Under the pieces are notes generated by a model. The model was not told the origin of the DNA and ran no database searches. It saw nothing but the letters and a program-made list of their open reading frames with translations. A program made the translations under genes and the position numbers. Below, in pieces: positions 37,688 through 49,016 of a DNA stretch of 64,000 bases. Origin of the DNA: Morchella semilibera (Eukaryota > Ascomycota > Pezizomycetes > Pezizales > Morchellaceae); NCBI GenBank assembly GCA_009192285.1, contig WBVU01000016.1:1437101-1501100 (forward strand). Direction: 5' to 3'. How positions within the stretch are numbered: position 1 is the stretch's first letter; each line of letters opens with the position of its first letter.

Positions 37688-39670
37688 TCTTTTTTTCCTG
37701 ACAGGCCTTCTCAAGACATGTGCCGTCACTCGGTTGCTGCGTTGGGATCATATTGGAGACTTTGGTGCCAAAAGACTTCTTCCGGTAACCTACCTGATTG
37801 GCGTCGATCCTCTCATCAGCCAACAATGCAATTGGAGAAAGACTCTGGAGTCTTTTGCGCAAAGGGCCTATTATTGACAGTGCGAGCCTGGGGTAGTACT
37901 CGTCTACCGGCATAAGAACCAGGAAATGCGAGTGACAAAGTCAAGGATTATTTGTACGTTCTGCCATACAAATAATCCTTTCGCATTTTCTGGTTCTTAC
38001 CTTGGTAGACGGGTATATCCTGACTATAGTAGACCTTTAAGCCAAAAATAAACGTCTACTAGCCAGAGGAAGTAAGTATGAAATTTTCTATGCCACTCAC
38101 AGAGGCCACGGCCACTATCATGGTATCAAAAGTACAACCGTGCGAGCATGGCTATTAACTGCGTTTACCTGATCACACCTTTCTGCAAACGACGGTGGCT
38201 TGGGGGGTCTAAAGCGTAGGCGTAGGTGGAGTAAAGTAATTGTCGTTACTGCTACTTTGCCAAGCCCCCTCCTGTGTTAAATTTGTGACTTGTGTGCTCT
38301 TGGCGGATTCCCTCAAAGAGCAGGGGATCGTACTGGCATGGGTACATACAGTCGTTCACAAATCCTGCGTCTTGATGTAAAAAGAACGTCGGAGGCGAGC
38401 ATAGGGAGCTCGGGGAGATACTACATGTACTTAACTTTGCACAGAGAATTCTATTCATATCTTATGGTCAATCTTGATGACGTTCTTAGGCGCTGTCCGT
38501 ATCCCCATGGGTTTGAGCTGCAACACGCAAGGGATTTTGTGTTGCCAGAGTGAACTCTACTGTTGGCCTGAAATCCCTGTGAAACCCCCCCCCCCCCCCG
38601 TATTAGAGCACATGTGAAGTAGGTAAGTAGGCAATTCATTCTGTCAGAGATAGCAATGGCGCGCTAAGCCTCAGTTGTAATGGAAGACTCTGGCTGCTCT
38701 CTGACCAGTAAGGGCCTCTGGATCTCGCCGTAAAAAATCAAGACTTGGTGCAAGTCAGCGATGTAGGGTACAAACGGGTATCGTCTACATCGCTTCAACC
38801 CAGAAGCAGTATCCAGCACTAGTAAGATAGGGGTAGCAGCATAAGCCACACCGCCATGTTCTACTCATTTGGCTTTTGTTCTTAACTGAATGTTTTTTTG
38901 ATTTCTCTTTTTAATGACATATCAAAAGTCTGCCTTAGAATTGTCTAGTAGGGATTAACACAAATATTTATACGCCGGTCGCACCATACCCCCTATTGCA
39001 TCACATATTATCACTCGCACTGAATACTAGTGCTAGATTGAGAATTGTTGTCAATTAGTTCATATTAGATAGAACTCATCTATACTAGATTAGGGGAGAT
39101 AGGAGGACTCTAGTAAAAATCTCGAGGGCTGGGTTCAATGACATATCTACGTAGGCCGTACTCTCGATCCTGTGGTGCTACATACAAGATGTCGGGGCAG
39201 AATTGAGCAAGACGTAACCTGCCCAATTAACTGATAAAAGCGGGGAAGAGAGGAGGGCCTGATAGGCGGGTGTTGGAAATCGCGTGAATGAATGCACGGC
39301 GTCTAGTCTGGGCCCTCATTGGCGTGGCACAAGAATTTCTTTTCTCCCAGCCTTGGTAAATAAAAGAAAAAGAAAAGAAATAAGAACTATTCAAGTACAT
39401 ATTGCAAGCTGGGATATTTCTACCCCGGTTCTTGGACCTTTTACACTTTTCACTCTTCATCGCGACTTCACAAACCATGTCGGACACTGTTATAATATGC
39501 GAGAGGACCGGTTATGTTTGGTGCGGTTTTGCTGCTGCGCTGGCTGTATCCCCTCGAACGAGTGCTGCTTGGGTGGTGAGGAGTCTGGTGGTGTTGAAGG
39601 ATGGTGTAGGTTTAGATGATCCCCATAGTACTAGTTACTCTCTTGAGATACAAGATCTATAAACTTACAG
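37688..39670. other. intergenic spacer with foldback element
   Basis: Contains the foldback at 37897-38015 and a poly-C run near 38,585. Otherwise no gene is seen, except that an unplaced first exon of the next gene may lie near 39,480-39,610. Confidence 0.5.
37897..38015. mobile_element. foldback MITE, family A, copy 1
   Basis: A 119 bp hairpin: the left arm begins TACTCGTCTACC, continues AAGAACCAGGAAATGC and ends GGATTATTTGTA; the right arm is its inverse (TACAAATAATCC ... GGTAGACGGGTA). The left arm has an extra 13 bases or so (around AGTGACAAAGTCA). Ends in TA, fitting a TA-target (Tc1/mariner-like) non-autonomous element; the superfamily is inferred. Confidence 0.75.
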
Positions 39671-40683
39671 TCTGGTGTATGCAGTTTATTGTACTGGGGG
39701 TTCTGAGTGTTATACAGTCGCAAACTACAACTATATTGGTTGCAGCTGGTATGTCTCTTTATCTCATAAAGAGCATGGGTTCCGGGAGTAATGTATCAAT
39801 ATCATCACTAACGACGTAGTCCCCCTCATTATATAGGAGTTCGATTGGTGTCTCTCGCACAACAACAGCTGAGTGCTTACACTCCACACAATCCGCCGCC
39901 GCCCGTACGGGTACAGGCCAATGGTTTCAATGGTGCCAAACCCCCTTGCTCTCGCTACCTACCAAAAAGCCCGCTTCATTATCCCAATCTCTTAGATATA
40001 TACATATATACCCATATTTAATGTCAATATACATACATACGTCGTATCTAACCGTAAGAATTACAATACGTACAGCGATAACCCAAGTTACCCTTACTGC
40101 CAGACATTCGTCGGAACAGTTATAGGCGACATGACCATGACAAGCACAAGGAGTTACACCTACAAACTTTGCGAGGCATCCAGTGTTGTTCAGATTTCAA
40201 CGTTGGCCGTAATGGATCAACAAGTAATGAAAGCTAGATCCTCTTCTAAGCTTGCCATGTCGACTACTACTCCCATCATCATCTAAAACCACCACCTCAG
40301 CCACCACCATCACAATAACTACTGCCCCCGTATCCCCCACGATACCAACAGCCACTGCAACACCGCAACCTAACTCACCGGCGCTTTCAATCGGGTCGAT
40401 AGCGGGAATTGCTATTGGATTGTTTCTTGCTCTTGCCTTGTTTGTTATTCTATCATTTTTCGCATGGAGCAAGCACACCAGCAGAAGGACTCAGAACCAA
40501 CCAGCGGCGGAGGTACCGGTGTATCAAGTAGGCGGACAACCTCAGCCCATCTACTACCAACCACCACCACCACCTCCTCCTCCTGCGGCGGGAGGGGGGT
40601 ATTCTTACAACAATCCCCAAGTGTCATATGAGCTACCTAATAATGGGCATGCTACTCCGGTATATGAGGCTGGGGAAAAGTGA
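39671..40683 (+). CDS. Cys-rich / mucin-like single-pass membrane protein (5' exon not placed)
   Basis: Core exon 39671-39748 encodes LVYAVYCTGGSECYTVANYN and ends in a TG that is completed after a 327-nt intron by the C at 40076 (NYIGC-SC-DNPSYPYCQ). The next part runs to about 40,200 (TSTRSYTYKLCEASSVVQIS). The reading frame then shifts and resumes as a Thr/Pro-rich mucin-like stretch (TITITTAPVSPTIPTATATP). A membrane helix follows (SIAGIAIGLFLALALFVILS) and a Pro/Tyr/Gly-rich cytoplasmic tail with a run of eight prolines. It is a paralogue of the gene at 63,047. The type suggests a cell-wall or plasma-membrane sensor. A 49-nt intron (GTTGGC..TCTAAG, about 40201-40249) would join the frames, but a frameshift is equally possible. 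The first exon is unknown; one option ends near 39,600. Confidence 0.55.
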
Positions 40684-42308
40684 TAGCACCCAAAGTCCTG
40701 GCTCCGCATTATTGCATATAGCCCTAAGCGCCACGTTTCGACTAGAAAGATATTGGTTACATATTCAACCGGTTCCGTTCATCGCCGGTACTGGGAATTG
40801 GTTCTTGGATTGGGTTAGAACTGTATAGGTAGTGAGTGGGGCTGTAAATCAGGCCCTGACATATGCTCCTTTCTACAATGTCATTCCCCTTTCTATATAT
40901 GTTACGATATGATTTCTTATACTACTGTAATGACTCTAATACATGTTATTCACCCGTGGGGTTGGGTGCCATGCCAAGGGGGGGACATACGGTACACCCA
41001 CGGCCGGGGGTGCGTGGTAAGGTGGTTCACTTTGAGATTTTGACCAAAGTAGAAAATCGAGTGATTTGTCGTGAAACCGCCGACCACCACTGATTATTTA
41101 TTTATTTATTTATACTTCATACAGACCAGCGCCGATGATATATCGGTTCTAGTTCACTAATGACAAATGCTGTATTGAAACCGATATAGCTAATTATAAG
41201 AAACAGGATATCTCCTATCATCTCCATAACGATGGGTTGAATTCAAGGGTGTTGACTGGCCCCATAAATGTTTGCTAATCAACTCTGGAGCCCTACCAGT
41301 TAAGGGTAGCGATCTGTTAACAAAAAACCACAGAGCGAGCCTGAGCGGCAATTAATTTAAAATCTTCTAAAACTCCTATCTGCTTGTGTATCAACGCTTG
41401 AGTGTGTGTAGCAATAGTATACCACCTTACGTCTTTGTGCAGCGTCGTTTATACTAGTACTATTAATGTTGTACAATACATAGAAAGTCCCGGCTGTGGA
41501 CTGGTAGCTTGGGGTGAGAAGGATAGTAGAGGTGGACTGGTTACGAAGTTTTTACTTAAGATACATACATATGTGGCGATACTCCATGTCGTTCAATGTC
41601 AAGCTGGTCGCACTTGTAATTGTGTAGCCCCCGAATTGTAATTAATTAGGGGTGTCAAGTACATGTACGCCTTCTATTTGATGTCCTCGTGCATATTCTT
41701 GAGGAGCACATTGGTTGAGTGTGATTGGTTTGTGCTATTTTATTGGGTTTATTGGTCTAGCAATATGTATATAAGTAGAACACGAAGTATATAGATACTT
41801 TATATGTACATAGTAGAAATTTCCCTTATCTTAATTAGGGGCTACTTGAAGATATCTCAGCTCACAGGGTAGCCTATAGGTTACAGTAGGAAAAGAGTGG
41901 GTGAGGTCACTGAGGTATTTATATTGGTACTGTACTCTTCCTCCAGTGCCGGTTTAATTCGGTACTCGTCACCAAATTCCGTAGTCCTACGGTAGTAATT
42001 AATTTCACACCTTTTTTTCCCTTCATATTGTAGTACATGTACCAGGTGCTACTCGTCATCCATATAAACCATACCGTACATTTACTATTTACTTTAAAAA
42101 TCCCACCCAGAGGAAAGGGGGCCTAACCTGCACACACCGCACCCCCCAGGCCAGCCCAAACGACTTCAAAGAAATATTTAGCAAGAACACAACTATCAAC
42201 ACCACGCACCCCCTTCCTCTCAAAAGATCAAGCCCGTTCATAAGGCCGTACCCACAAACCACGGTATCTAGAAGCAGCTCCAATATCCTGATAAACGCAA
42301 GGTCATTT
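40684..42308. other. intergenic spacer
   Basis: AT-rich spacer with a (TTTA)n run at about 41,094-41,113. No gene seen. Confidence 0.5.
41094..41113. repeat. (TTTA)n microsatellite
   Basis: About five tandem TTTA units in intergenic DNA. Confidence 0.8.
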
Positions 42309-43934
42309 ATGATGGAGGGAAAGTTTAAGGTGGTTATTGTTGGTGGCTCTATCACCGGTCTCACGCTCGCTCATTCTCTCGACAAGGCCGCCATCGACTA
42401 CATTGTTCTGGAGCGCCATAAAAATATCACCCCAGTGCTGGGAGCATCTCTTGGGATTATGCCAAACGGTGGGAGAATTCTCGACCAGCTGGGGCTTTTT
42501 GATGCCGTCGAATCCGAGATCGAACCAATCCATCGGTCACAATCGTATTACCCTGATGGATTTAACTTTACTTCCGCTTTTCCAGACGTCATCAATGAGC
42601 GGCATGCATCCCACCACGCAGCAGCAAGTAACGCTCGAGCAGTGCCAGAACCTAAGTGCTAACTGAAAGCGATGCAGGTTTGGATATCCGCTCTCTCTTG
42701 TGGATCGAAAGAAGCTACTACATATTCTTTACGACGGCCTTCAAGACAAGTCAAAAGTTTATCTCGAAAAAGAGGTTATTAGGGTTGAGCAGCTTGGTAA
42801 CCTGGTCCGAGTATTCACACATGACGGGAGTTTCTATGACGGAGATCTAGTCGTGGGTGCCGACGGTGTTCATAGCAAAGTGCGCTCCGAGATGTGGCGG
42901 ATTGCGGACTCAATAATCCCGGGTCTGATCACCCGAAGGGAGAAGGACTGTAAGTTTTTAGGAGTCCCTCTCTCTCCCGTGAGTAATATCCTATCTAACT
43001 TATACTCGGCGAATCCCAAATTAAAGTAATGAAGGCGGAATACGCCTGCATCTATGGCATATCATCAAACGTTCCTGGGCTCATAGCAGGTGATCAGGTC
43101 ACCTGTTTCTGCGATGGAGTATCTGTTATGACATTTAACGGCGGGCAAGGACGTATCTTCTGGCTTGTCACTAAGAAGTTAGATAAAAAATACCACCGCT
43201 CAGATATCCCGCGCTTCACCAGCCTCGATGCCGAGAAGGTTTGCGAAGGCATCCGGAGTATCAAGGTCTGTGAAGCGGTTAAATTTGCTGATATATGGGC
43301 TGGCCGCGAGAGCTATTGGATGACAGCATTGGAAGAGTATGTTTTTCAGCATTGGCATTTTGGTCGAGTCGTTTGCCTAGGCGATAGCATTCATAAGGTT
43401 AGCATGTTTCTTTCCCTCCAATACTCTGATACTGAAAAGCCGTGATAGACTTCTCAAAATACTGGACAAGGCGCAAACTGTGCTATAGAATGTGTCGCTG
43501 CTCTGGCAAACTCCCTAAACGACATCATCCGCGTTCAGGGTATTCCAAGGCCATCCAAAAACGAGATTGAGACATGTTTGAGCTCGTTTAGCCAGCCTTG
43601 CAGGGAGCGGGTGACGACAATCTTCAAGGACGCAAGCTTTGTGACACGACTAGAAACCCGTGACGGACTGACTTACCGACTAATCGGTCGTTACTATGCG
43701 CCGTATTGTTCAGATTATCCTGCGGATATGGCATCCAAGTCATATGCTGGAGCAGTAAAGCTGGATTATCTTCCTGTACCCAAAAGAGCAGGGAGGGGTT
43801 GGGCAATAGACTCGGGAGACTCGGGCTGGACGAAGTTCTTGTTGGGGGCGTCTGTTTTTGCTGTACTGGCTGCTATATCGCTCATTTACGCGCACTCTCG
43901 GTATAAGGGGGAGAACAGTAATATGTTCGAATAA
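42309..43934 (+). CDS. FAD-dependent monooxygenase, PaxM/salicylate-hydroxylase-like, with C-terminal membrane segment
   Basis: Four exons, 42309-42601, 42678-42949, 43027-43397 and 43449-43934; 473 residues. The dinucleotide-binding loop is [17 protein letters not shown] (about 8-24), the DG motif [12 protein letters not shown] (about 157) and the GD motif [20 protein letters not shown] (about 303-322), as in class A flavin monooxygenases. [20 protein letters not shown] and [17 protein letters not shown] match the fungal epoxidase/hydroxylase group that includes PaxM-like meroterpenoid and indole-diterpene enzymes. A hydrophobic helix near the end ([20 protein letters not shown]) is common there. 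The first intron seems to use a GC donor (GAGCG|GCATGC) with a perfect GCTAAC branch point and GCAG acceptor, which alone gives ERFGYP. No prenyltransferase, PKS or cyclase gene lies nearby, so it is not in a visible biosynthetic cluster. Confidence 0.85.
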
Positions 43935-45948
43935 GAAGCCTTTGACTAGATAATCTTTACTCCTTATAAAGACTTCTGGCTGGCGGGACATTTTTTTTTT
44001 TTTGGGGGGGGGGCGGGGGGGATTCGGTATTGTGGTGCCTCTTTTGAGATCTTACACGGACTAGACATTGTTTGTAAAGAGATAAGCTCTATATGAACAC
44101 CTTATATTGCGGTCCTAATATTATTCTAGTATTACTTGAGTTTGTTTGCAATGGCTTGAAGATCCCTAAGATAGTTTTTAGAATTACAATATGTTGTTTG
44201 GCTTCCTTTACTCAGAGCATGGTCAATTTTACTAGACAGTAAAATACTTCATCGGTAATTCATATCCGAAGCCCAACCCCCGAAGTATTTCGGCTTGTCA
44301 GAGCCAATGGCCACATAGGCTTTCACCCCAACGTCAAGCAGCGATGTTTGATCGACAGGAACGATCTAACCTGCAGCTGTAGGTTGTGTCGATCAGACAC
44401 GGGTGGTGGTGGTGGTGTATGCCAGGCTGCATTGTAACGAATGGTGAGTACTGCTGATTACTATACATATCATACATCTGGACTGCATGTATAGCAATAG
44501 CAAGGTGTATGTCCTTCACCATATAGCATGGTGTTAGGAGGCCATGAATTGATGAAGCTTATAAAGTATACATGTGGAGCCCTTGAAACTATCTAGCGCT
44601 AGCTAGCTTTTTCGGGGGTAGTTTTAGCGGGAGAGGGTCCAGGATCGATCGCGAAGGGTTATATCTTGGTGACATGTCGTACGAAGGTTGGAGATCCATT
44701 TACCAGCGCCCAATTAATGGAACGCCCAGACAGACCGCTGGCAGTAGTTGGGCTATTTTGTGTCTGCGCCTCAACGGGAAATAGAAAGTAATCCATCTAT
44801 GTGCCGAGAGTGAGCCATGGTGGATCACTCGGGGTTTCTCTGATCCAAATTGTGCAATAGCGCCTATAGAGTGAATTTAGCGGCCGTTTATAATAATACA
44901 AGTGTAGTGCGGCCTCCGGCCACCCGCCGTAGTTAGGAAATTCGAAATTCGATACCTATTCTGACTTAAATATCTATGTATATACGTATCTGTTTGTCTA
45001 AATATTAGCTAAAACCAGCTAGGAGAGGAATAGCTATATATACTGTCCAATCTATTTACGTTGCAACTGGACAATCGTTAAAACTTCTGGCATGAGTATG
45101 TGAGGATAGTTGTACTATATGGGTTCTTGAGGGTTATATAGCAGTTAATTCTGACTGTGGGTGTTTGTCCTTCCATGTCATTGGCAGCTCCCTCCCCGCT
45201 GCCTTTCTGGTATTCCTCTATCTCGGGACTAGTTCTTTGTCTGTTAAAGATATATTATAGAGTGCAGTTCTAACCAATAGAAATGCTTTGTGATTACAAT
45301 GAGAAAGGTTATACCATTTAGAATTGTCTTGGCAAGAAGCCGAAGTAATGATATTAGAATAAGAGATCCAGACCTTGCCTCAATTATTATAGTTTCCCAG
45401 ACCTGGAATAGTAACCTTTTTACTCTTTGCCAACGCTATACCGATTTATCTAGGATTAGGTCGAGCAGAAACTGCGCGCGGAGGTATTTTATAGCGCAGA
45501 TGCCCATGCGGAGATCATAGCTCCCTATGTCCGGGGGAAAGTACATTTCGAAAATTAGGTACAAATAAACGCCAGACATGAATTTTCCACCCAGCGGAAA
45601 AATCAGCTTAAATGCGCTCAAGGAAATATAAATACCATAATGAAAATTTAAGAAAGAGCTCACAACGGACGCACTTCCACAACATGATCTCCAGCCACTT
45701 GGTTACCCCTGGCATTGCGCCGTACATGTAGTTGTTGCCACCTAGATACCGCTTGTGACCGCGGTGGTTCCGTTGTCCCCAAGGGCCGGCTTGGTGACGG
45801 TGGGGTTTTCCCGAGTGATCTCATGAGCTTTGCTTGTATGGGAGCTCCTATTTTTCTCTCGATCCAAGTGCCTATCCGTTGTTCAATCCACATACCAACC
45901 TGTACGGTCGAGTGAGAATTCTCTTCATCAGCACCGTACCTCAAAATT
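43935..45948. other. intergenic spacer with a coding-like open frame at its right end
   Basis: Mostly AT-rich with a T/G homopolymer near 43,992 and a short (GGT)n near 44,404. On the minus strand 45660-45962 is open and coding-like; see the ankyrin-CorA entry. Confidence 0.5.
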
Positions 45949-48900
45949 TTAGTAATCAACAATGAAGGGGATACGAACGGGTATATATTTAAACAATAAC
46001 CAGACTACTAGGACAGAACTAAGGATTGGTATTGCAAACGCAGGATACCACAACCAGCTTGGGTTTGACTCCAGAACATTTACATTCATCCCAAAGAGGC
46101 CCTAGAAAGGTTAGTGGTTCCAAATTTTCCCTTATGCAGGGGTTGGGGTGATTTACGGAACAGAATGTCAACGGTAGAAAGATGAACTGTAAACAAAGTT
46201 AGCCTTTGAACCTGTCATGGGCTTCATCTGGGCTCATACTGTTATCCAACTCAGTCTCTTCATACTCATGGACATTTCGATTGATCTACGCGCCTCCGCT
46301 ATAGAGACAAGACTAAACTCCTATGCAGGTACCTAGATGTCAGAGGGCAGGTAACGAAAAAAAAAATACCGATAGAGTACTGACAAGATCGATCATGACC
46401 TTTGTCTCGTCAACAAGCTCCTTAATCTTTGTTTCACAGCTCGATTCAAAATCGCTAATCCTCTTTTTCAATTCTTTGATCTGCGGGAGCTCTACAAGAT
46501 TTTCTCGCCAGTCTTCCGGATCAACAAGTTCAGTATAAAGAGCCTCATGCTTTTTGAACGCAGAAAGAACTTCCTCAGCCTTCAGGACTTGCTGGTTCAA
46601 TTCTGCACGGAAGCTATTCCACTTTTGACTATCATCCAGTAGACACTCTGTAATCAAAGGTTCAGTCCCACCTTTCCTAAGCTGTGCATCACGCTGTAGT
46701 ATTATATATATCAGTTAAAGTCTTCTAGACAGTAGTGTGTGCGTCTCCAGAACTCACAATACCAGCAAGATGTAACTTCGCCGCTTTGATCAAGTCTTCC
46801 CAGTTTAGAAGCACATAATCCAGAAAAAGGATAAAGAACTCCACGCCATGGCGGGGGATCTTGAGGTATTTGACCCTCAGTGATCCCCTAAAGTTGACAG
46901 AGCGTAGACATGATTCTCTTGATCTATCAAACGCTCCTTTTGTGCTGTTGAATGTTGCTGATCGGAGTGGTGGTCCTCTGAGATTACTCTCTATAGTCTC
47001 ACTTCGCATGAAGGACCCCCGGAACTTTTCATACGTGACCGCTCGAAAACGGGGTTCCCGAAAGCTTTCCGTTGCACATTCCTGCTCTCTCATCATCCAG
47101 GAGATGTCAATATTCCTGTTGGTGACCTGAAAGGACTGCATCTCCGTAGTCACACTGAGGCTTTGAGTAGGGACACCAAAGCTAACGTAGGCGACCAGGA
47201 TTACCTCTGTCATGACAGGTCAGAGATACTACGATCGGGATAATATAAAGGAATGCGCCTCTTACCCGTGTCAGACCTCGATAGCGCTGCCTGGCTATTC
47301 GGAATCCCCTCCTGAAAAACAGTGGAGTAGGTTGGGTCCAGTTTTCGGTTGTTCTGGACTGTTAGCCAAGACCAGCTTACGGTCGGCATTTCTCGCTGTG
47401 TCTGGTGGCTTTTGGCATCGTGATAGTTCTTCAGATACACTTGAGGGTCTGAAAACGACTCTCCGTTATTATAGAATTCACGGCCGTCGTCCGAGCTATG
47501 TAATGTTTATTGTCAAACCATGAGTCCGCAGCTATAAACGTAGATGTATTGGGACCTACTTGAATAAACAGATAGAAGGTGAGCACCAGCCCTCCTCCTC
47601 CAGATTTTTGATCTCTGTGTTATCCCAGGGAATAGTTTCGACAGCTCGCCGTTGAGGTAATACCTCTCGGAGGATAATGGCACGCCCATCGTACTGCCCT
47701 TCGGGGCCGGATCCCTTGATTAAATCCACATACTTATCCACCCTTAATTTGTCCGTGCCGGCGCCATTATGCAGAAGCAGATTCAATATCTCTTTAGAAC
47801 CTTTTTCAAGAGCGCTCTGAAGGGGCGTAGCACCTGCAATGTCAAAGATGTCAGGGTCGGCTCCTGCATCGATCAAAAGCCTGACAGATGCTATTTTCAA
47901 CTTCTTGACCGCGATGTGGAGTGGAGTGGATCCCAAATGATCCTTCTCGTTGACATGAAATTTTCCCAAGCGGAGAAGCATTCTTAAACGACCCTCATCT
48001 TCGACAGCGTCATGAAGGATTGTGCAGGTAGGTCCAGTGGCGATGAAGCCACCGGCTTCGAGAAGTTTTCTTAATATCTTCTCATGGCCACCATGTGCTG
48101 CTGCCTCTAATGCGGTTGTACCATAATTTGTAGCTGGCTGAGCGTTGACATCAGCACCAGCTGCGATGAGTTCCTCAACCACTCTCTCATGCCCTCCTGC
48201 AGCAGCAGCCTGAAGAGCTGTCCTTCCACCAACCTCAGCAGCATCCTCATTATCACTATTCACCAAATATGGTTCCCTATCCAATAAAAGATTAACCACA
48301 TCAAGCCAGCCAGCCCCTGCTGCTGCCTGCAAGGCGGTCCTCCCAAACTTCTCTCCCGGTGCAGAGTCAATCTTTGCTGAATGACCTATCAGGAACCGTA
48401 CCACCTCCAAATGACCACCCTCCGCAGCTGCTTGCAATGCTGTTCTTCCATACTGCTCTGCTGGCAATGCATTGACGTTCGCTTTTGCATCCACTACCAA
48501 CATCTCGACGATGTCCAAGCTGCCAATACCTGCTGCGGCCTGTAAAGCCGTCCTCCCAAACACACTAGCCGGGGCTGCATTCACATCCGCTCCACGACGG
48601 ATAAGAAGCTCCACAACGTCCTTGAATCCCCCGTCCGCCGCTGCCTGTAAAGGTGTTCTTTCGCAGTTCACCATCTCCACCTTCACCAACCCTTCCAAGG
48701 AGCTTGAAATTAGTAGCCAGCCCGCCTCTGGGCTCTTTACCACTTCATCACGCTTATTATTGAATTTTCCATGTGGCGGAGGACTACGGGCGTTGACGTT
48801 GGCGCCATTGTCAAGGAGCCGTTGAACGGCTTTTATGTCGCCATTTCCGGCTTCTAGAACAAGATTCTGGTTGTTTCTATCGAGCTCGTCGAGGAGTTGC

Positions 48901-49016
48901 CCGTTCTTGGCTGTATCGGGGGTATGGTACGGGGGCGAGAGAGGTGTATTTGGGTTCGTGGACCCAGCGAGAGACGAGCTAATTGTCCGCATATGTCTTT
49001 TAGGTTGTTGGTGCAT
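45949..49016 (-). CDS. ankyrin-repeat / CorA-like membrane fusion protein
   Basis: Seven exons: 47560-49016, 47266-47495, 46758-47206, 46385-46693, 46240-46320, 46157-46186 and 45949-46101. Every phase closes; 902 residues. Exon 1 encodes about nine ankyrin repeats (residues about 45-440) whose helices repeat the phrase FGRTALQAAAG nearly unchanged. Then comes a linker (NSDDGREFYNNGESFSDPQV) and EVILVAYVSFGVPTQSLSV. An Arg-rich insert with RFRAVTYEKFRGSFMRSETI follows, then a long helix (LNQQVLKAEEVLSAFKKHEA). The end is CorA-like: LEFSLVSIAEARRSIEMSMS, MKRLSWITFIFLPLTFCSGL and FGMNV (Gly about 856), then a second membrane segment (ILSSVLVVWLLFKYI). Such proteins are probably channel-like membrane proteins with a recognition array. 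After the chosen stop another frame (45660-45962) stays open with amphipathic WIEQRIGTWIERKIGAPIQ, so the true C-terminus may be longer. Confidence 0.82.
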
